A DNA stretch of 12,660 nt from Candidatus Bipolaricaulota bacterium (GTDB taxonomy: Bacteria; Bipolaricaulota; Bipolaricaulia; UBA7950; UBA9294): contig CP070725.1 in assembly GCA_020350845.1 (NCBI GenBank), positions 1,638,448 to 1,651,107 of the forward strand, in the 5' to 3' direction. Positions 1 to 6,032 of the stretch are shown here, piece after piece (the first letter of the stretch is position 1; every line of letters begins with the position of its first letter). Both the position numbers and the translations under genes were made by a program. The notes below the pieces were generated by a model. The model saw only the letters and a list, made by a program, of their open reading frames with translations. It was not told the origin of the DNA and ran no database searches.

Positions 1-1
1 C

Positions 2-1213
2 GCCTTCCTTCGCGACGCCCTGCTCGACCGCGAGGATCTCGACGGACCGTTCGCGGGCAATGCGCAGGCGTGGCTGCTCTACGTCCTGACGATCGCCGAT
101 GACGACGTTCCGGCAGTACATGTCGGCGCGCTGTACGATGCACGGGACCATCTCGGGCACTACGGACGTGCGCTCCTGATCCTCACCCTGAACTACCTGG
201 ATCCGGCGGAACCTCGGATTGACACGATCATCTCGGACCTCGAGAACGACGTCATCCTGAGCGCGACGGGCGCCCATTGGGAAGAGAGCACCTACAGCTG
301 GTGGGCGATGGACACCGATACGCGATCGACAGCGATCGTCCTCGACGCCCTGGTCGCGGTGGATCCCGAAGGCGACCTCCTGCCGAACGTCGTCCGTTGG
401 TTGATGACGGCGCGCCGCGCGGGGATCTGGGAGACGACGCAGGAGACGGTGTGGGCATTGATCGCGTTGACCGACTGGATGGTCGCCACCGGCGAGCTCG
501 ACGCCGACTACGATCTCTCGGTCGATCTCGACGGTGAGGAGATCCTCGCGGCGCACGTGACGCCGTCCACGGCCGGCGATCCGATCGTGTCGACCCTCCC
601 TCTGAGCTCGTGGGAGGATCCGCAGGCGGCGCTGCTCACGTTCTTCCGTGGAGACGGGCCGGGGCGACTCTACTACACGGCGCACGTCGAGGCCTACCTG
701 CCGGTCGAGGAGGTCGAGCCCCTCGATCGCGGGATCATCGTGCAGCGGCAGTACGTGAGTGCGTCCTGTGCCCGAGGGGAGTCTTGCGAGTCCCTCGAGG
801 AGGCCGCGGTCGGAGAGATCGTGCAGGTACGGCTGACGATCATCGCGCCCCACGACCTGTACTACGTCGTTCTGGAGGATCCGCTTCCCGCCGGCGGCGA
901 GGCGATCGATCCGACCCTTGCCACGAGCTCGCTCGCCGATCCCGGGCCGGCGCTCTACCGGGATTCGGGCGGGCGACGCAGCTGGTGGTGGAGCCCGTGG
1001 TGGTGGAGCTGGTACAGCCACAGCGAGCTGCGGGACGAGAAGGTGGTGCTGTTCGCGGACTACCTCCCGTCCGGAACCTATACCTACGAGTACAGCTTCC
1101 GTGCCACGCAGGTCGGCAACTACCATGTCCTTCCCGCGACGGCGTGGGAGTTCTACTTCCCCGAGGTCTTCGGCCGCAGCGAAGGTGAGCTGTTCGAGGT
1201 GATCGAGCCGTAG
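2..1213 (+). CDS. Alpha-2-macroglobulin family protein, C-terminal part (5' end outside window)
   Basis: The reading frame is open from the left edge to a TAG at 1211-1213, giving 403 residues of a longer protein. The first ~180 residues look like the alpha/alpha-toroid thioester domain. They contain repeated helical pairs such as AWLLYVLTIADDD and GRALLILTLNYLD, then the family-typical stretch with HWEEST, WWAMDTDTRSTAIVLDALV and GIWETTQETVWALIALTDW. The last ~150 residues resemble the receptor-binding-like end of bacterial A2Ms (VGEIVQVRLTI, VVLEDPLPAGGEAID, ADYLPSGTYTYEYSFRAT, PEVFGRS). Known bacterial A2Ms are envelope proteins thought to trap attacking proteases; their thioester CxEQ motif and signal peptide would lie upstream, out of view. 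Odd points are a Trp-rich loop near 980-1015 and a close Cys pair (CARGESC). The family call is firm; the presence of an active thioester cannot be judged. Confidence 0.88.
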   Translation, partial: AFLRDALLDREDLDGPFAGNAQAWLLYVLTIADDDVPAVHVGALYDARDHLGHYGRALLILTLNYLDPAEPRIDTIISDLENDVILSATGAHWEESTYSWWAMDTDTRSTAIVLDALVAVDPEGDLLPNVVRWLMTARRAGIWETTQETVWALIALTDWMVATGELDADYDLSVDLDGEEILAAHVTPSTAGDPIVSTLPLSSWEDPQAALLTFFRGDGPGRLYYTAHVEAYLPVEEVEPLDRGIIVQRQYVSASCARGESCESLEEAAVGEIVQVRLTIIAPHDLYYVVLEDPLPAGGEAIDPTLATSSLADPGPALYRDSGGRRSWWWSPWWWSWYSHSELRDEKVVLFADYLPSGTYTYEYSFRATQVGNYHVLPATAWEFYFPEVFGRSEGELFEVIEP

Positions 1214-1220
1214 ACCTTGG

Positions 1221-1367
1221 TGACGGCCGTCGGCTCCTCACCACCCGTGAAGGAGCTGCACGGCCTGAGTGACGGCCGCCAGCTCCTCACCACCCATGGA
1301 GGAGCTGTACGGCCTGAGTGACGGCCGCCAGCTCCTCACCACCCATGGAGGAGCTGTACGGCCTGAG
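1221..1367. repeat. Three tandem copies of a 49-bp hairpin-forming unit
   Basis: Units start at 1221, 1270 and 1319 with an exact 49-bp period and no spacers. The second and third copies are identical. The first differs at five positions, all transitions. Each unit holds an inverted repeat; in copies 2 and 3 a perfect 9-bp arm pair (CAGCTCCTC / GAGGAGCTG) surrounds a 10-nt loop, with a further 5-bp GGCCG/CGGCC stem outside a small internal loop. The array sits between two convergent genes, so it could act as a set of transcription stoppers, although no T-tract follows the stems. On the minus strand each unit reads QAVQLLHGW-stop, which is the end of the ACT-domain gene, so the array may be a local triplication of that gene's 3' end. 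Confidence 0.95.
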
Positions 1368-1743
1368 TGTTGTTCGAGGTCGAGAAGACGACGAGGGCCC
1401 GCTCGCAGCTCTCTGCCGCCGTGAGTTGCAGATCGACGATGCTCACGTCCTTGCGGGCGAGTGTCTCGTTCACCTTGTTGAGGAATCCGCGGCGGTTCGC
1501 GAGCTCGACGACGACCACCTCGCGCTCCTCGACCCGATAGCCCGATTCGCTGAGCGCATCCTTCGCGTAGCCGTTGGCTTCGGTCATGAGGTGGACGGAC
1601 GCTCCGCCGCCCTCGGTACGCGCCGATACCGAGGTGATGTTGATACCGCGTTCGTAGAGCACCCCGGTGATCCTTGCCAGAAGGCCGACGTCGTCGTCGG
1701 AATCGACGATCAACTCCCGTGCGATCCGTGCCGTTCCTGCCAT
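1336..1743 (-). CDS. Small protein of two ACT domains (amino-acid-binding regulatory type)
   Basis: This 135-residue protein starts at the ATG at 1743 (minus strand), preceded by GGGGA about 7 nt upstream. The upstream extension of the frame is low in family-like sequence and was not used. Residues ~7-75 form one ACT-like unit (ARELIVDSDDDVGLLARITGVLYERGINITSV: beta strand, then helix starting after the D..GLLARI turn). Residues ~76-132 form a second (EVVVVELANRRGFLNKVNETLARKDVSIVDL). ACT domains usually bind amino acids or other small ligands and control enzymes; paired ACT proteins without a catalytic domain are common and mostly of unknown role. The gene is divergent from the hydrogenase operon and convergent with the A2M gene. 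Its last ten codons and TGA stop (1336-1338) lie inside the 49-bp tandem repeat. No substrate can be named. Confidence 0.85.
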   Translation of the reverse strand: MAGTARIARELIVDSDDDVGLLARITGVLYERGINITSVSARTEGGGASVHLMTEANGYAKDALSESGYRVEEREVVVVELANRRGFLNKVNETLARKDVSIVDLQLTAAESCERALVVFSTSNNTQAVQLLHGW

Positions 1744-1758
1744 CGTCCGTCCCCGATC

Positions 1759-1771
1759 CGTGCTGAGCACG
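1759..1771. promoter_or_regulatory. 13-bp dyad just upstream of the ACT gene
   Basis: CGTGCT and AGCACG are perfect inverted arms around a single G. The site ends 16 bp before the ACT gene start codon, so a bound dimer here would block its transcription or early elongation. No protein is known to bind it; the operator role is inference from symmetry and position only. Confidence 0.3.
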
Positions 1772-1832
1772 TTCCCGTCGATCGTAGCTCGCGAGTGTCC
1801 GAGGGCGGGGGACATCCGCCCCTTGGGAAGGG

Positions 1833-1846
1833 GAGTTCCGGAACTC
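1833..1846. promoter_or_regulatory. 14-bp perfect palindrome GAGTTCCGGAACTC, possible operator
   Basis: This is a fully symmetric 14-bp sequence about 100 bp upstream of the operon promoter and 90 bp upstream of the ACT gene. It sits inside a run of other dyads that starts at 1803 and ends at 1868. Perfect palindromes of this size in a divergent promoter region commonly bind dimeric regulators, but nothing in the window identifies one. Confidence 0.35.
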
Positions 1847-1947
1847 ACCACGACGACGGGCAGCCCGTGGTGGCGCCGCGAGAGCGTTCCGTGAAACATC
1901 GGCCGGGGCATCCCCCCCCTGGGCTCCGTTACCGTTCTGACCAGTGT

Positions 1948-1976
1948 TTGACAGCTTCCATGGCCTCCGGTACACT
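1948..1976 (+). promoter_or_regulatory. Near-consensus sigma70-type promoter of the mbh operon
   Basis: A perfect -35 hexamer TTGACA (1948-1953) is followed by a 17-bp spacer and TACACT (1971-1976), which matches the -10 consensus TATAAT at four of six positions including the key first, second and last bases. Transcription would begin near 1983, giving a leader of roughly 48 nt before the mbhA start at 2031. It is the only good promoter seen ahead of the operon. Confidence 0.75.
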
Positions 1977-2019
1977 GCTCCAGACCTTGGGGGGGCTGTT
2001 CCACAGCACACCCACAAAC

Positions 2020-2026
2020 GGAGGGA
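2020..2026 (+). promoter_or_regulatory. Ribosome binding site of mbhA
   Basis: GGAGGGA lies four bases before the ATG at 2031, at the right distance for a Shine-Dalgarno site. It decides the start against the in-frame upstream start codon near 1944, which lies upstream of the promoter. Confidence 0.75.
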
Positions 2027-2030
2027 CTGC

Positions 2031-2555
2031 ATGCTCGCGTTCCTGGCAACATCCGTCGTCGCCTTCGTCCTCTACCTTCTACTCACACTCCCCAGCGGGA
2101 CCCTTGGGGCATGGAGCGTCGAGGAGCTCGTCACGGGTGCAATCCTGTCCGTCGTCGCCGGGTTGGTGGCGCGCAACGTCCTGTTCCCGCGGGATCGCAA
2201 GGGAACGTGGGCCGACCTGCGCCTGCTCAACCCGCTGCGGCTTCTGCTGTTCCTGGTCTACCTCATCGGGCCGTTCCTCTTCGCGATGGCGAGAGCGAAC
2301 CTTGACGTCGCCTATCGCGTCGTCACGAGGAAGCTACGACCAGGGATCGTGAAGCTGTCTCCAGGCTTGACGACGGATCTCGGGAGAACGCTCTTGGCGA
2401 ACTCGATCACGCTTACCCCGGGCACGCTGACCGTGGATGTGGACGAGGAGGACGGAGACCTGTATGTCCACTGGATCAATGTGAGGGATCCGGAGCCCGC
2501 AGCGAAACAGGTGTGCGGGTCGTTCCCCGCATGGGCAAGGAGGATTACCCAATGA
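2031..2555 (+). CDS. mbhA: MrpE/MnhE-like membrane subunit A of Mbh hydrogenase
   Basis: This 174-residue protein matches the MrpE/MnhE family. It has hydrophobic segments at about residues 3-20, 31-52 and 66-87, then a soluble end with the family-typical pattern VTRKLRPGIVKL, LANSITLTPGTLTVDV and LYVHWINV. In Mrp antiporters and in the Pyrococcus membrane-bound hydrogenase this subunit belongs to the small-subunit bundle linked to sodium/proton exchange, not to catalysis. It is the first gene of the operon, with a good ribosome site (2020-2026), and its TGA overlaps the next start as ATGA. The extra ~20 residues at the C-terminus (RDPEPAAKQ onward) are not recognised. The family call is strong; the assignment to Mbh rather than to a stand-alone Mrp comes from the downstream hydrogenase genes. 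Confidence 0.9.
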   Translation: MLAFLATSVVAFVLYLLLTLPSGTLGAWSVEELVTGAILSVVAGLVARNVLFPRDRKGTWADLRLLNPLRLLLFLVYLIGPFLFAMARANLDVAYRVVTRKLRPGIVKLSPGLTTDLGRTLLANSITLTPGTLTVDVDEEDGDLYVHWINVRDPEPAAKQVCGSFPAWARRITQ

Positions 2556-2818
2556 TCGTCTCCCCGGTGCTGTTCTTTGCCGCTGCCTGTGCGTTGCTCC
2601 TGTTCATGATCCTGAGCGCGATCCGAATCGGATTCGGCCCGACGGTGGCGGATCGTGTCGTGGGCCTGGACACGATCAACACCATGGTGGTCACGGTGAT
2701 GGTGGTCCTCGGTGCCGCCTACGAGCAGGTGGTGTTCGTCGACGTGGCGATCATCTACGCCCTGCTGTCGTTCGTGGGGACGCTGTACATCGCCCGCTAT
2801 CTCGAGGGGGGACTATGA
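2552..2818 (+). CDS. mbhB: MrpF/MnhF-like membrane subunit B of Mbh hydrogenase
   Basis: This 88-residue protein has three membrane segments (about 4-24, 41-56, 62-82). It carries the MrpF hallmark GPTVADRVVGLDT at residues 29-41, where the conserved Asp residues lie between the first two helices. Length is normal for MrpF. The start at 2552 is chosen because AAGGAGG lies 9 bases upstream (2537-2543) and the ATG overlaps the mbhA stop. Earlier in-frame starts at 2513 (GTG) and 2531 (ATG) would sit inside mbhA and lack such a site. It is part of the ion-translocating module next to MrpG and MrpE homologues. Confidence 0.9.
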   Translation: MIVSPVLFFAAACALLLFMILSAIRIGFGPTVADRVVGLDTINTMVVTVMVVLGAAYEQVVFVDVAIIYALLSFVGTLYIARYLEGGL

Positions 2819-3150
2819 ACATCGCGCTGTACATCCTGTTCGGCATCGGCGTCTTGTTCAACGGACTCGGTGCCCTCGCGTTGATGCGGTTCCCCGACGT
2901 GTACACCCGCCTCCACGGGGCGACGAAGTGCACGACGTTCGGGGCGATCTTCAGCATCGCGGCGATCATCGTCTACGGCTTCGCCAGCGGCGGTGCGGCG
3001 CAGCAGACGCTGGCCATCCACGCGATCGTCGCGCTCATCGCGCTGCTGTTGACGAACCCCACGGGGGCTCACGCGATTGCCCGCGCCGCCCATCGGAGTG
3101 GAGTGAAGCCGTGGGGCGCCGTGGTCGACAAGCTGGAGGAGAAGCCATGA
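2815..3150 (+). CDS. mbhC: MrpG/MnhG-like membrane subunit C of Mbh hydrogenase
   Basis: This 111-residue protein has three membrane helices (about 4-24, 42-58, 67-82). The MrpG signature ALMRFPDVYTRLHGATKCTTFG spans residues 22-43, including the invariant RFPD.Y.R.H. The start overlaps the mbhB stop as ATGA, with a GAGGGGG run just upstream. In Mrp and Mbh complexes the E, F and G proteins pack together at the sodium-translocating end. The charged tail after residue 88 is longer than in minimal MrpG proteins. No anomaly in the signature was seen. Confidence 0.92.
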   Translation: MNIALYILFGIGVLFNGLGALALMRFPDVYTRLHGATKCTTFGAIFSIAAIIVYGFASGGAAQQTLAIHAIVALIALLLTNPTGAHAIARAAHRSGVKPWGAVVDKLEEKP

Positions 3151-3398
3151 TCGCAGAGACCATCATCCAGGTGGTTACGCTGTTGCTGATCGTGCTCGGC
3201 GGCGCGCTCGCGGTGTGGTTCAAGGACCTCTTGTCCTCGATCATCGCGCTCGCCGGGGCCAGCCTGCTGGTGGCCTTGGAGTTCTACATCCTTCAGGCGC
3301 CAGACGTCGCGATCGCCGAGGCCGGGATCGGCGCCGCGCTGACCATGGCGATCTACGTGGTCGCGCTTCGCCGGACGCGGAGAAAGGAGAAGGAATGA
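3147..3398 (+). CDS. mbhD: MbhD-like subunit (MrpA C-terminal domain, DUF4040 type)
   Basis: This 83-residue protein has three membrane helices (about 5-22, 28-46, 55-75). It carries the family pattern YILQAPDVAIAEAGIGAALT at residues 47-66, which matches the separate MbhD protein and a C-terminal piece of MrpA. Presence of this piece alone, without the large MrpA antiporter domain, is the arrangement known from Pyrococcus Mbh. The ATG overlaps the mbhC stop, with GGAGGAG upstream. The protein ends in a basic/charged tail (RRTRRKEKE). It is likely part of the membrane module that links the sodium/proton part to the rest of the complex. Confidence 0.88.
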   Translation: MIAETIIQVVTLLLIVLGGALAVWFKDLLSSIIALAGASLLVALEFYILQAPDVAIAEAGIGAALTMAIYVVALRRTRRKEKE

Positions 3399-3670
3399 AG
3401 CGCGCCGTGCTTGCTGCAGTGTTCCTGTTCGTCGCCGCCTTCCTTCTGCTTGCGGCGGCCCAGATGCGGCCGTTCGGATCTCCGGCGTCTGCGCTCATGG
3501 ACGACTACTTCCTGGCCAACGCCCAGGCGGAGGTCGCCGCGAACAATGTTGTCACCGCGGTTGTCTTCGACTACCGCGGCTTCGACACGTTGGGAGAGGC
3601 GACCGTGCTCTTCGCGGCAGTCGTCGGAGTGCTCGCCGTGTTCCGGAAGCTTCGGGAGGATGAGCGATGA
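3395..3670 (+). CDS. mbhE: MbhE-like membrane subunit
   Basis: This 91-residue protein has an N-terminal helix (about 4-22), a loop, and a second helix (about 67-84). Between them is the pattern NNVVTAVVFDYRGFDTLGEATVLFAA (residues 50-75), typical of the MbhE domain, which in Mrp systems is fused into MrpA next to the MbhD-like domain. The start overlaps the mbhD stop as ATGA, with AAAGGAGAAGG upstream. Like MbhD it belongs to the membrane ion-handling module. The call rests on the FDYRG.DTLGE signature and on position. Confidence 0.87.
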   Translation: MKRAVLAAVFLFVAAFLLLAAAQMRPFGSPASALMDDYFLANAQAEVAANNVVTAVVFDYRGFDTLGEATVLFAAVVGVLAVFRKLREDER

Positions 3671-4137
3671 ACAACCAAATGTCGGTCATCGTTCGCACGA
3701 TCACCCGAATCACGTACGGCCTGACGATCGTCTTCGGCTTCTACGTGATCATGCACGGTCATCTGACGCCGGGCGGAGGCTTCCAGGGAGGCGCGGTGGT
3801 CGCTTCGGCGTTCGCCCTCCTGCTGGTCGCCTTCGGAACGGCGGGGCTGAAGGGGAAGCTGAATCACCATCTGCTCCAGACGCTGGAGGAGGTCGGCGCG
3901 CTCGCCTTCCTCGGGCTCGCGTTCGCCGGGATCGGGACGGCCTTCTTCGCCAACCTCCTCGCGAATAGCGGCGCCGTCTTCGGTGGCGCCGTTCCCGCGG
4001 GTCCCAACGCCGGCGTTCTCAACAGCGGAGGGACCCTGCCGTTCATGAACTGGGCGGTCGGGCTGAAGGTCATGACCGGGATCGCGAGCATCCTGATCGC
4101 GATGCTCATCGGTCTTCGAAAGGAGGCGGCGGAATGA
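3667..4137 (+). CDS. mbhF: MrpB/MnhB-like membrane subunit F
   Basis: This 156-residue protein has four hydrophobic segments (about 13-30, 42-58, 75-97, 132-150). The MnhB signature HLTPGGGFQGGAV is at residues 32-44. Residues 98-130 form a Gly/Ala/Asn-rich loop ending in PFMNWAVGLKV, as in family members where this loop ties to the last helix. The start overlaps the mbhE stop as ATGA. Mrp-family MrpB is required for sodium/proton exchange; here it should sit in the membrane arm of the hydrogenase. Confidence 0.92.
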   Translation: MNNQMSVIVRTITRITYGLTIVFGFYVIMHGHLTPGGGFQGGAVVASAFALLLVAFGTAGLKGKLNHHLLQTLEEVGALAFLGLAFAGIGTAFFANLLANSGAVFGGAVPAGPNAGVLNSGGTLPFMNWAVGLKVMTGIASILIAMLIGLRKEAAE

Positions 4138-4487
4138 TGCACATCGGCAACCTGCCGTTCATCGTCGCCATGCTGCTCGTCATCCTCGGTCTGTACGCGC
4201 TCCTGTTCAAGCGCAATCTCATCAAGATGGTGATCGGCGTATCGCTCGTGGAGACGGGCGTCAACCTGTTCCTGGTCACGTTGGGCTACCGCGCGGAAGG
4301 CATCGCACCGATCTACACGCATGCCCCGACGGCGGTCTCGCAGGTCCTGCCTACGCCCCAGGCGCTGACGCTGACAAGCATCGTCATCGGACTCGCGACC
4401 ACGGCGCTGCTGCTGTCGTTCGCGGTCCTCGTCTACCGCCACTACGGCACGCTCGACGTCACCAAGATAAAGGAGCTCAGAGGATGA
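4134..4487 (+). CDS. mbhG: MrpC/NuoK-like membrane subunit G
   Basis: This 117-residue protein has three helices (about 6-24, 30-50, 80-100) and the MrpC/NuoK core: LYALLFKRNLIKMVIGVSLVE with Glu40 in the second helix, followed by GVNLFLV and later PQALTLTSIVIGLATTALLLS. NuoK homologues use a buried Glu in the second helix in the proton path; Glu40 here is in the matching place. The start overlaps the mbhF stop as ATGA; a second Met one codon later (4137) is possible. An AAAGGAGG site lies upstream. Length and motif are normal. Confidence 0.92.
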   Translation: MMHIGNLPFIVAMLLVILGLYALLFKRNLIKMVIGVSLVETGVNLFLVTLGYRAEGIAPIYTHAPTAVSQVLPTPQALTLTSIVIGLATTALLLSFAVLVYRHYGTLDVTKIKELRG

Positions 4488-6031
4488 ACGCGCTAACCAC
4501 GCACGCACCGATCCTCATCATCGCGACGCCGCTTCTCGGGGCGTTCGCGGCTCCGCTGATCGGCAAGTTGGGGTGGACTGTCCGCACCGCGTTCGCTGGG
4601 GCGATCGCCGCCCTCACCGGCTGTTTCGCAGGGCTGCTTGCGGCCACGCTCTACACCGGAGGCGGAGCCCCCATCGTCTATGTGCTCGGTGGGCGGCTCC
4701 CGCTGCCGTCAGGGCTGGCGGCGCCGATCCGGATCATGCTCGAGGTCGACGGCCTGTCGGCGTTCATGGCGCTCATCACTGCACTCGTCGCCGTCGTCGC
4801 CGTCCTGTACAGTGTTTCCTATTGGAAGGAGCGCTCCGGAGGAGCGCTCTACGACAGCCTGCTGTTCCTCCTCATCGCGGGGGTCTTCGGCCTGGTGCTC
4901 ACCGGCGACATGTTCAACTTCTTCGTCTTCCTCGAGATCACATCGGTCGCCGCCTGCGGTTTGATCGGCTTCCGCACCTGGCGCAAGCGATCCTCGGAAG
5001 CGGCGTTCAAGGTGATGGCGCTGTACACCCTGTCGGGGCTGTTCGTCCTGCTCGCGGTGGGCCTGCTGTACGGGCAATACGGCGGCCTGAACATCGCCTA
5101 CCTCGCCACGAATCTGGGCGGCACGATGGTCGATCGCGTGGCGCTCGCCCTACTGATCGCGGGACTGGCGATGAAGGCGGGAGCGGTTCCGATGCACATG
5201 TGGGCACCGGAGGCTTACGGAGAGGCGCCGGCCCCCGTCTCGATGGTGCTCGTCGCCAACAGCCAAGCGAGCCTGTACGCGCTGTTCCGCGTCTTGTTCA
5301 CGCTCTACGGCCAGTCGCTGAGCGCCGCCGCGGTCGGGTGGATCCTCATCGTCCTCGCACTGCTGACGATCTTCGTCGGGGTGACGATGGCGCTCGTGCA
5401 GAAGGACCTGAAGCGGCTCATTGCGTTCGGCGCGGTGTCGCAGATCGGCTACATGCTGCTCGCCGTCGGCGTCGGCTTTGCGGTTCTCGCGACGCGTCCC
5501 GACTTCGGGCTGACCGCAATTACGGGCGGGATCTTCCACATGATCAACGACGTCGCCTGCATCGGTCTGCTCTTCCTCGCGGCCGGCGCGGCGATCCGCG
5601 CTTCGGGGTCGCGGGATCTCCACTCCATGGGCGGCCTCGCGCACAGCCTCAAGGGGACGACGGTGCTGTTTGCCGTCGGGGCGTTCGCCCTCGCCGGCGT
5701 TCCGCCGTTCAACGGCTTCGCCTCGAAGCTTCTGATCTACGAGTCCACGTTCCAGTTGAGTCCGGTCTTGGCGGTGATCGCCGTCCTCGCGAGCATCGTC
5801 CTGCTCGCCGTCTTCGTGCGTGCCTTCCAGGCGGTGTTCCTCGGCCCGCGACTCATCGCTCGACCGGAGCCGGTCCCGTGGCCGATGGTTGCCTCCATGG
5901 TGGTCCTCGCCGCCGTGGTCATCGGATTCGGGCTGTTCCCCGGCTTCTTCATCGACAAGATCGTGACCCCCGCGGCGAACGCGCTGTGGAGCGGTCAAGG
6001 CGACTACATCCGCGCGGTGATGGGAGGATAG
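4484..6031 (+). CDS. mbhH: MrpD/NuoM-like proton channel subunit H
   Basis: This 515-residue polytopic protein, with about 14 predicted helices, belongs to the antiporter-like family (MrpD, NuoL/M/N). Recognisable features are the TM5 glutamate in FNFFVFLE (Glu151), the TM7 lysine in LAMKAG (Lys231), PMHMWAPEAYGEAPAPVS (236-253), ALVQKDLKRLIAFGAVSQIGYM (304-324), His352 in IFHMINDV, and PPFNGFASK with Lys415. In Mbh this subunit moves protons, driven by the hydrogenase arm. Two usually conserved lysines appear changed: the TM8 position reads NSQASLYALFR (Gln261) and the position after the TM10 ND pair is Ile360. The start overlaps the mbhG stop as ATGA. The family is certain; the lysine alignment is mine by eye. 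Confidence 0.93.
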   Translation: MNALTTHAPILIIATPLLGAFAAPLIGKLGWTVRTAFAGAIAALTGCFAGLLAATLYTGGGAPIVYVLGGRLPLPSGLAAPIRIMLEVDGLSAFMALITALVAVVAVLYSVSYWKERSGGALYDSLLFLLIAGVFGLVLTGDMFNFFVFLEITSVAACGLIGFRTWRKRSSEAAFKVMALYTLSGLFVLLAVGLLYGQYGGLNIAYLATNLGGTMVDRVALALLIAGLAMKAGAVPMHMWAPEAYGEAPAPVSMVLVANSQASLYALFRVLFTLYGQSLSAAAVGWILIVLALLTIFVGVTMALVQKDLKRLIAFGAVSQIGYMLLAVGVGFAVLATRPDFGLTAITGGIFHMINDVACIGLLFLAAGAAIRASGSRDLHSMGGLAHSLKGTTVLFAVGAFALAGVPPFNGFASKLLIYESTFQLSPVLAVIAVLASIVLLAVFVRAFQAVFLGPRLIARPEPVPWPMVASMVVLAAVVIGFGLFPGFFIDKIVTPAANALWSGQGDYIRAVMGG

Positions 6032-6032
6032 G

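Larger units (their letters stand above)
1744..2030. other. Divergent intergenic region between ACT gene and hydrogenase operon
   Basis: This 287-bp stretch has no convincing gene. It carries a cluster of short perfect dyads: CGTGCT-G-AGCACG at 1759-1771; GGGCGG/CCGCCC at 1803-1821; CCCCTT-GGG-AAGGGG at 1819-1833; GAGTTCCGGAACTC at 1833-1846; ACGGGC-A-GCCCGT at 1856-1868. A run of eight C (1912-1919) and one of seven G (1989-1995) flank the operon promoter. Such packing is what one would expect of a regulated divergent promoter region, but no regulator can be named. Confidence 0.6.

Noticed and set aside
1221..1367. CRISPR array
   Set aside because: The 49-bp units are directly adjacent with no unique spacers, there are only three, and no cas genes are near.
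1780..1800. Promoter for the ACT gene (TACGAT-like -10 on the minus strand)
   Set aside because: No acceptable -35 element lies 16-18 bp upstream, so the match is too weak to report.
1238..2032. 264-codon open frame on the minus strand across the repeats and the ACT gene
   Set aside because: It runs in another frame than the recognisable ACT sequence, has no domain pattern, and its end is just repeat translation.
1318..2352. 344-codon open frame on the plus strand
   Set aside because: It covers the ACT gene antisense, the promoter region and part of mbhA out of frame; no family resemblance.
2031..6031. Stand-alone Mrp sodium/proton antiporter operon
   Set aside because: The large MrpA antiporter domain is missing, MbhD and MbhE are separate genes, and hydrogenase genes follow in one transcript.
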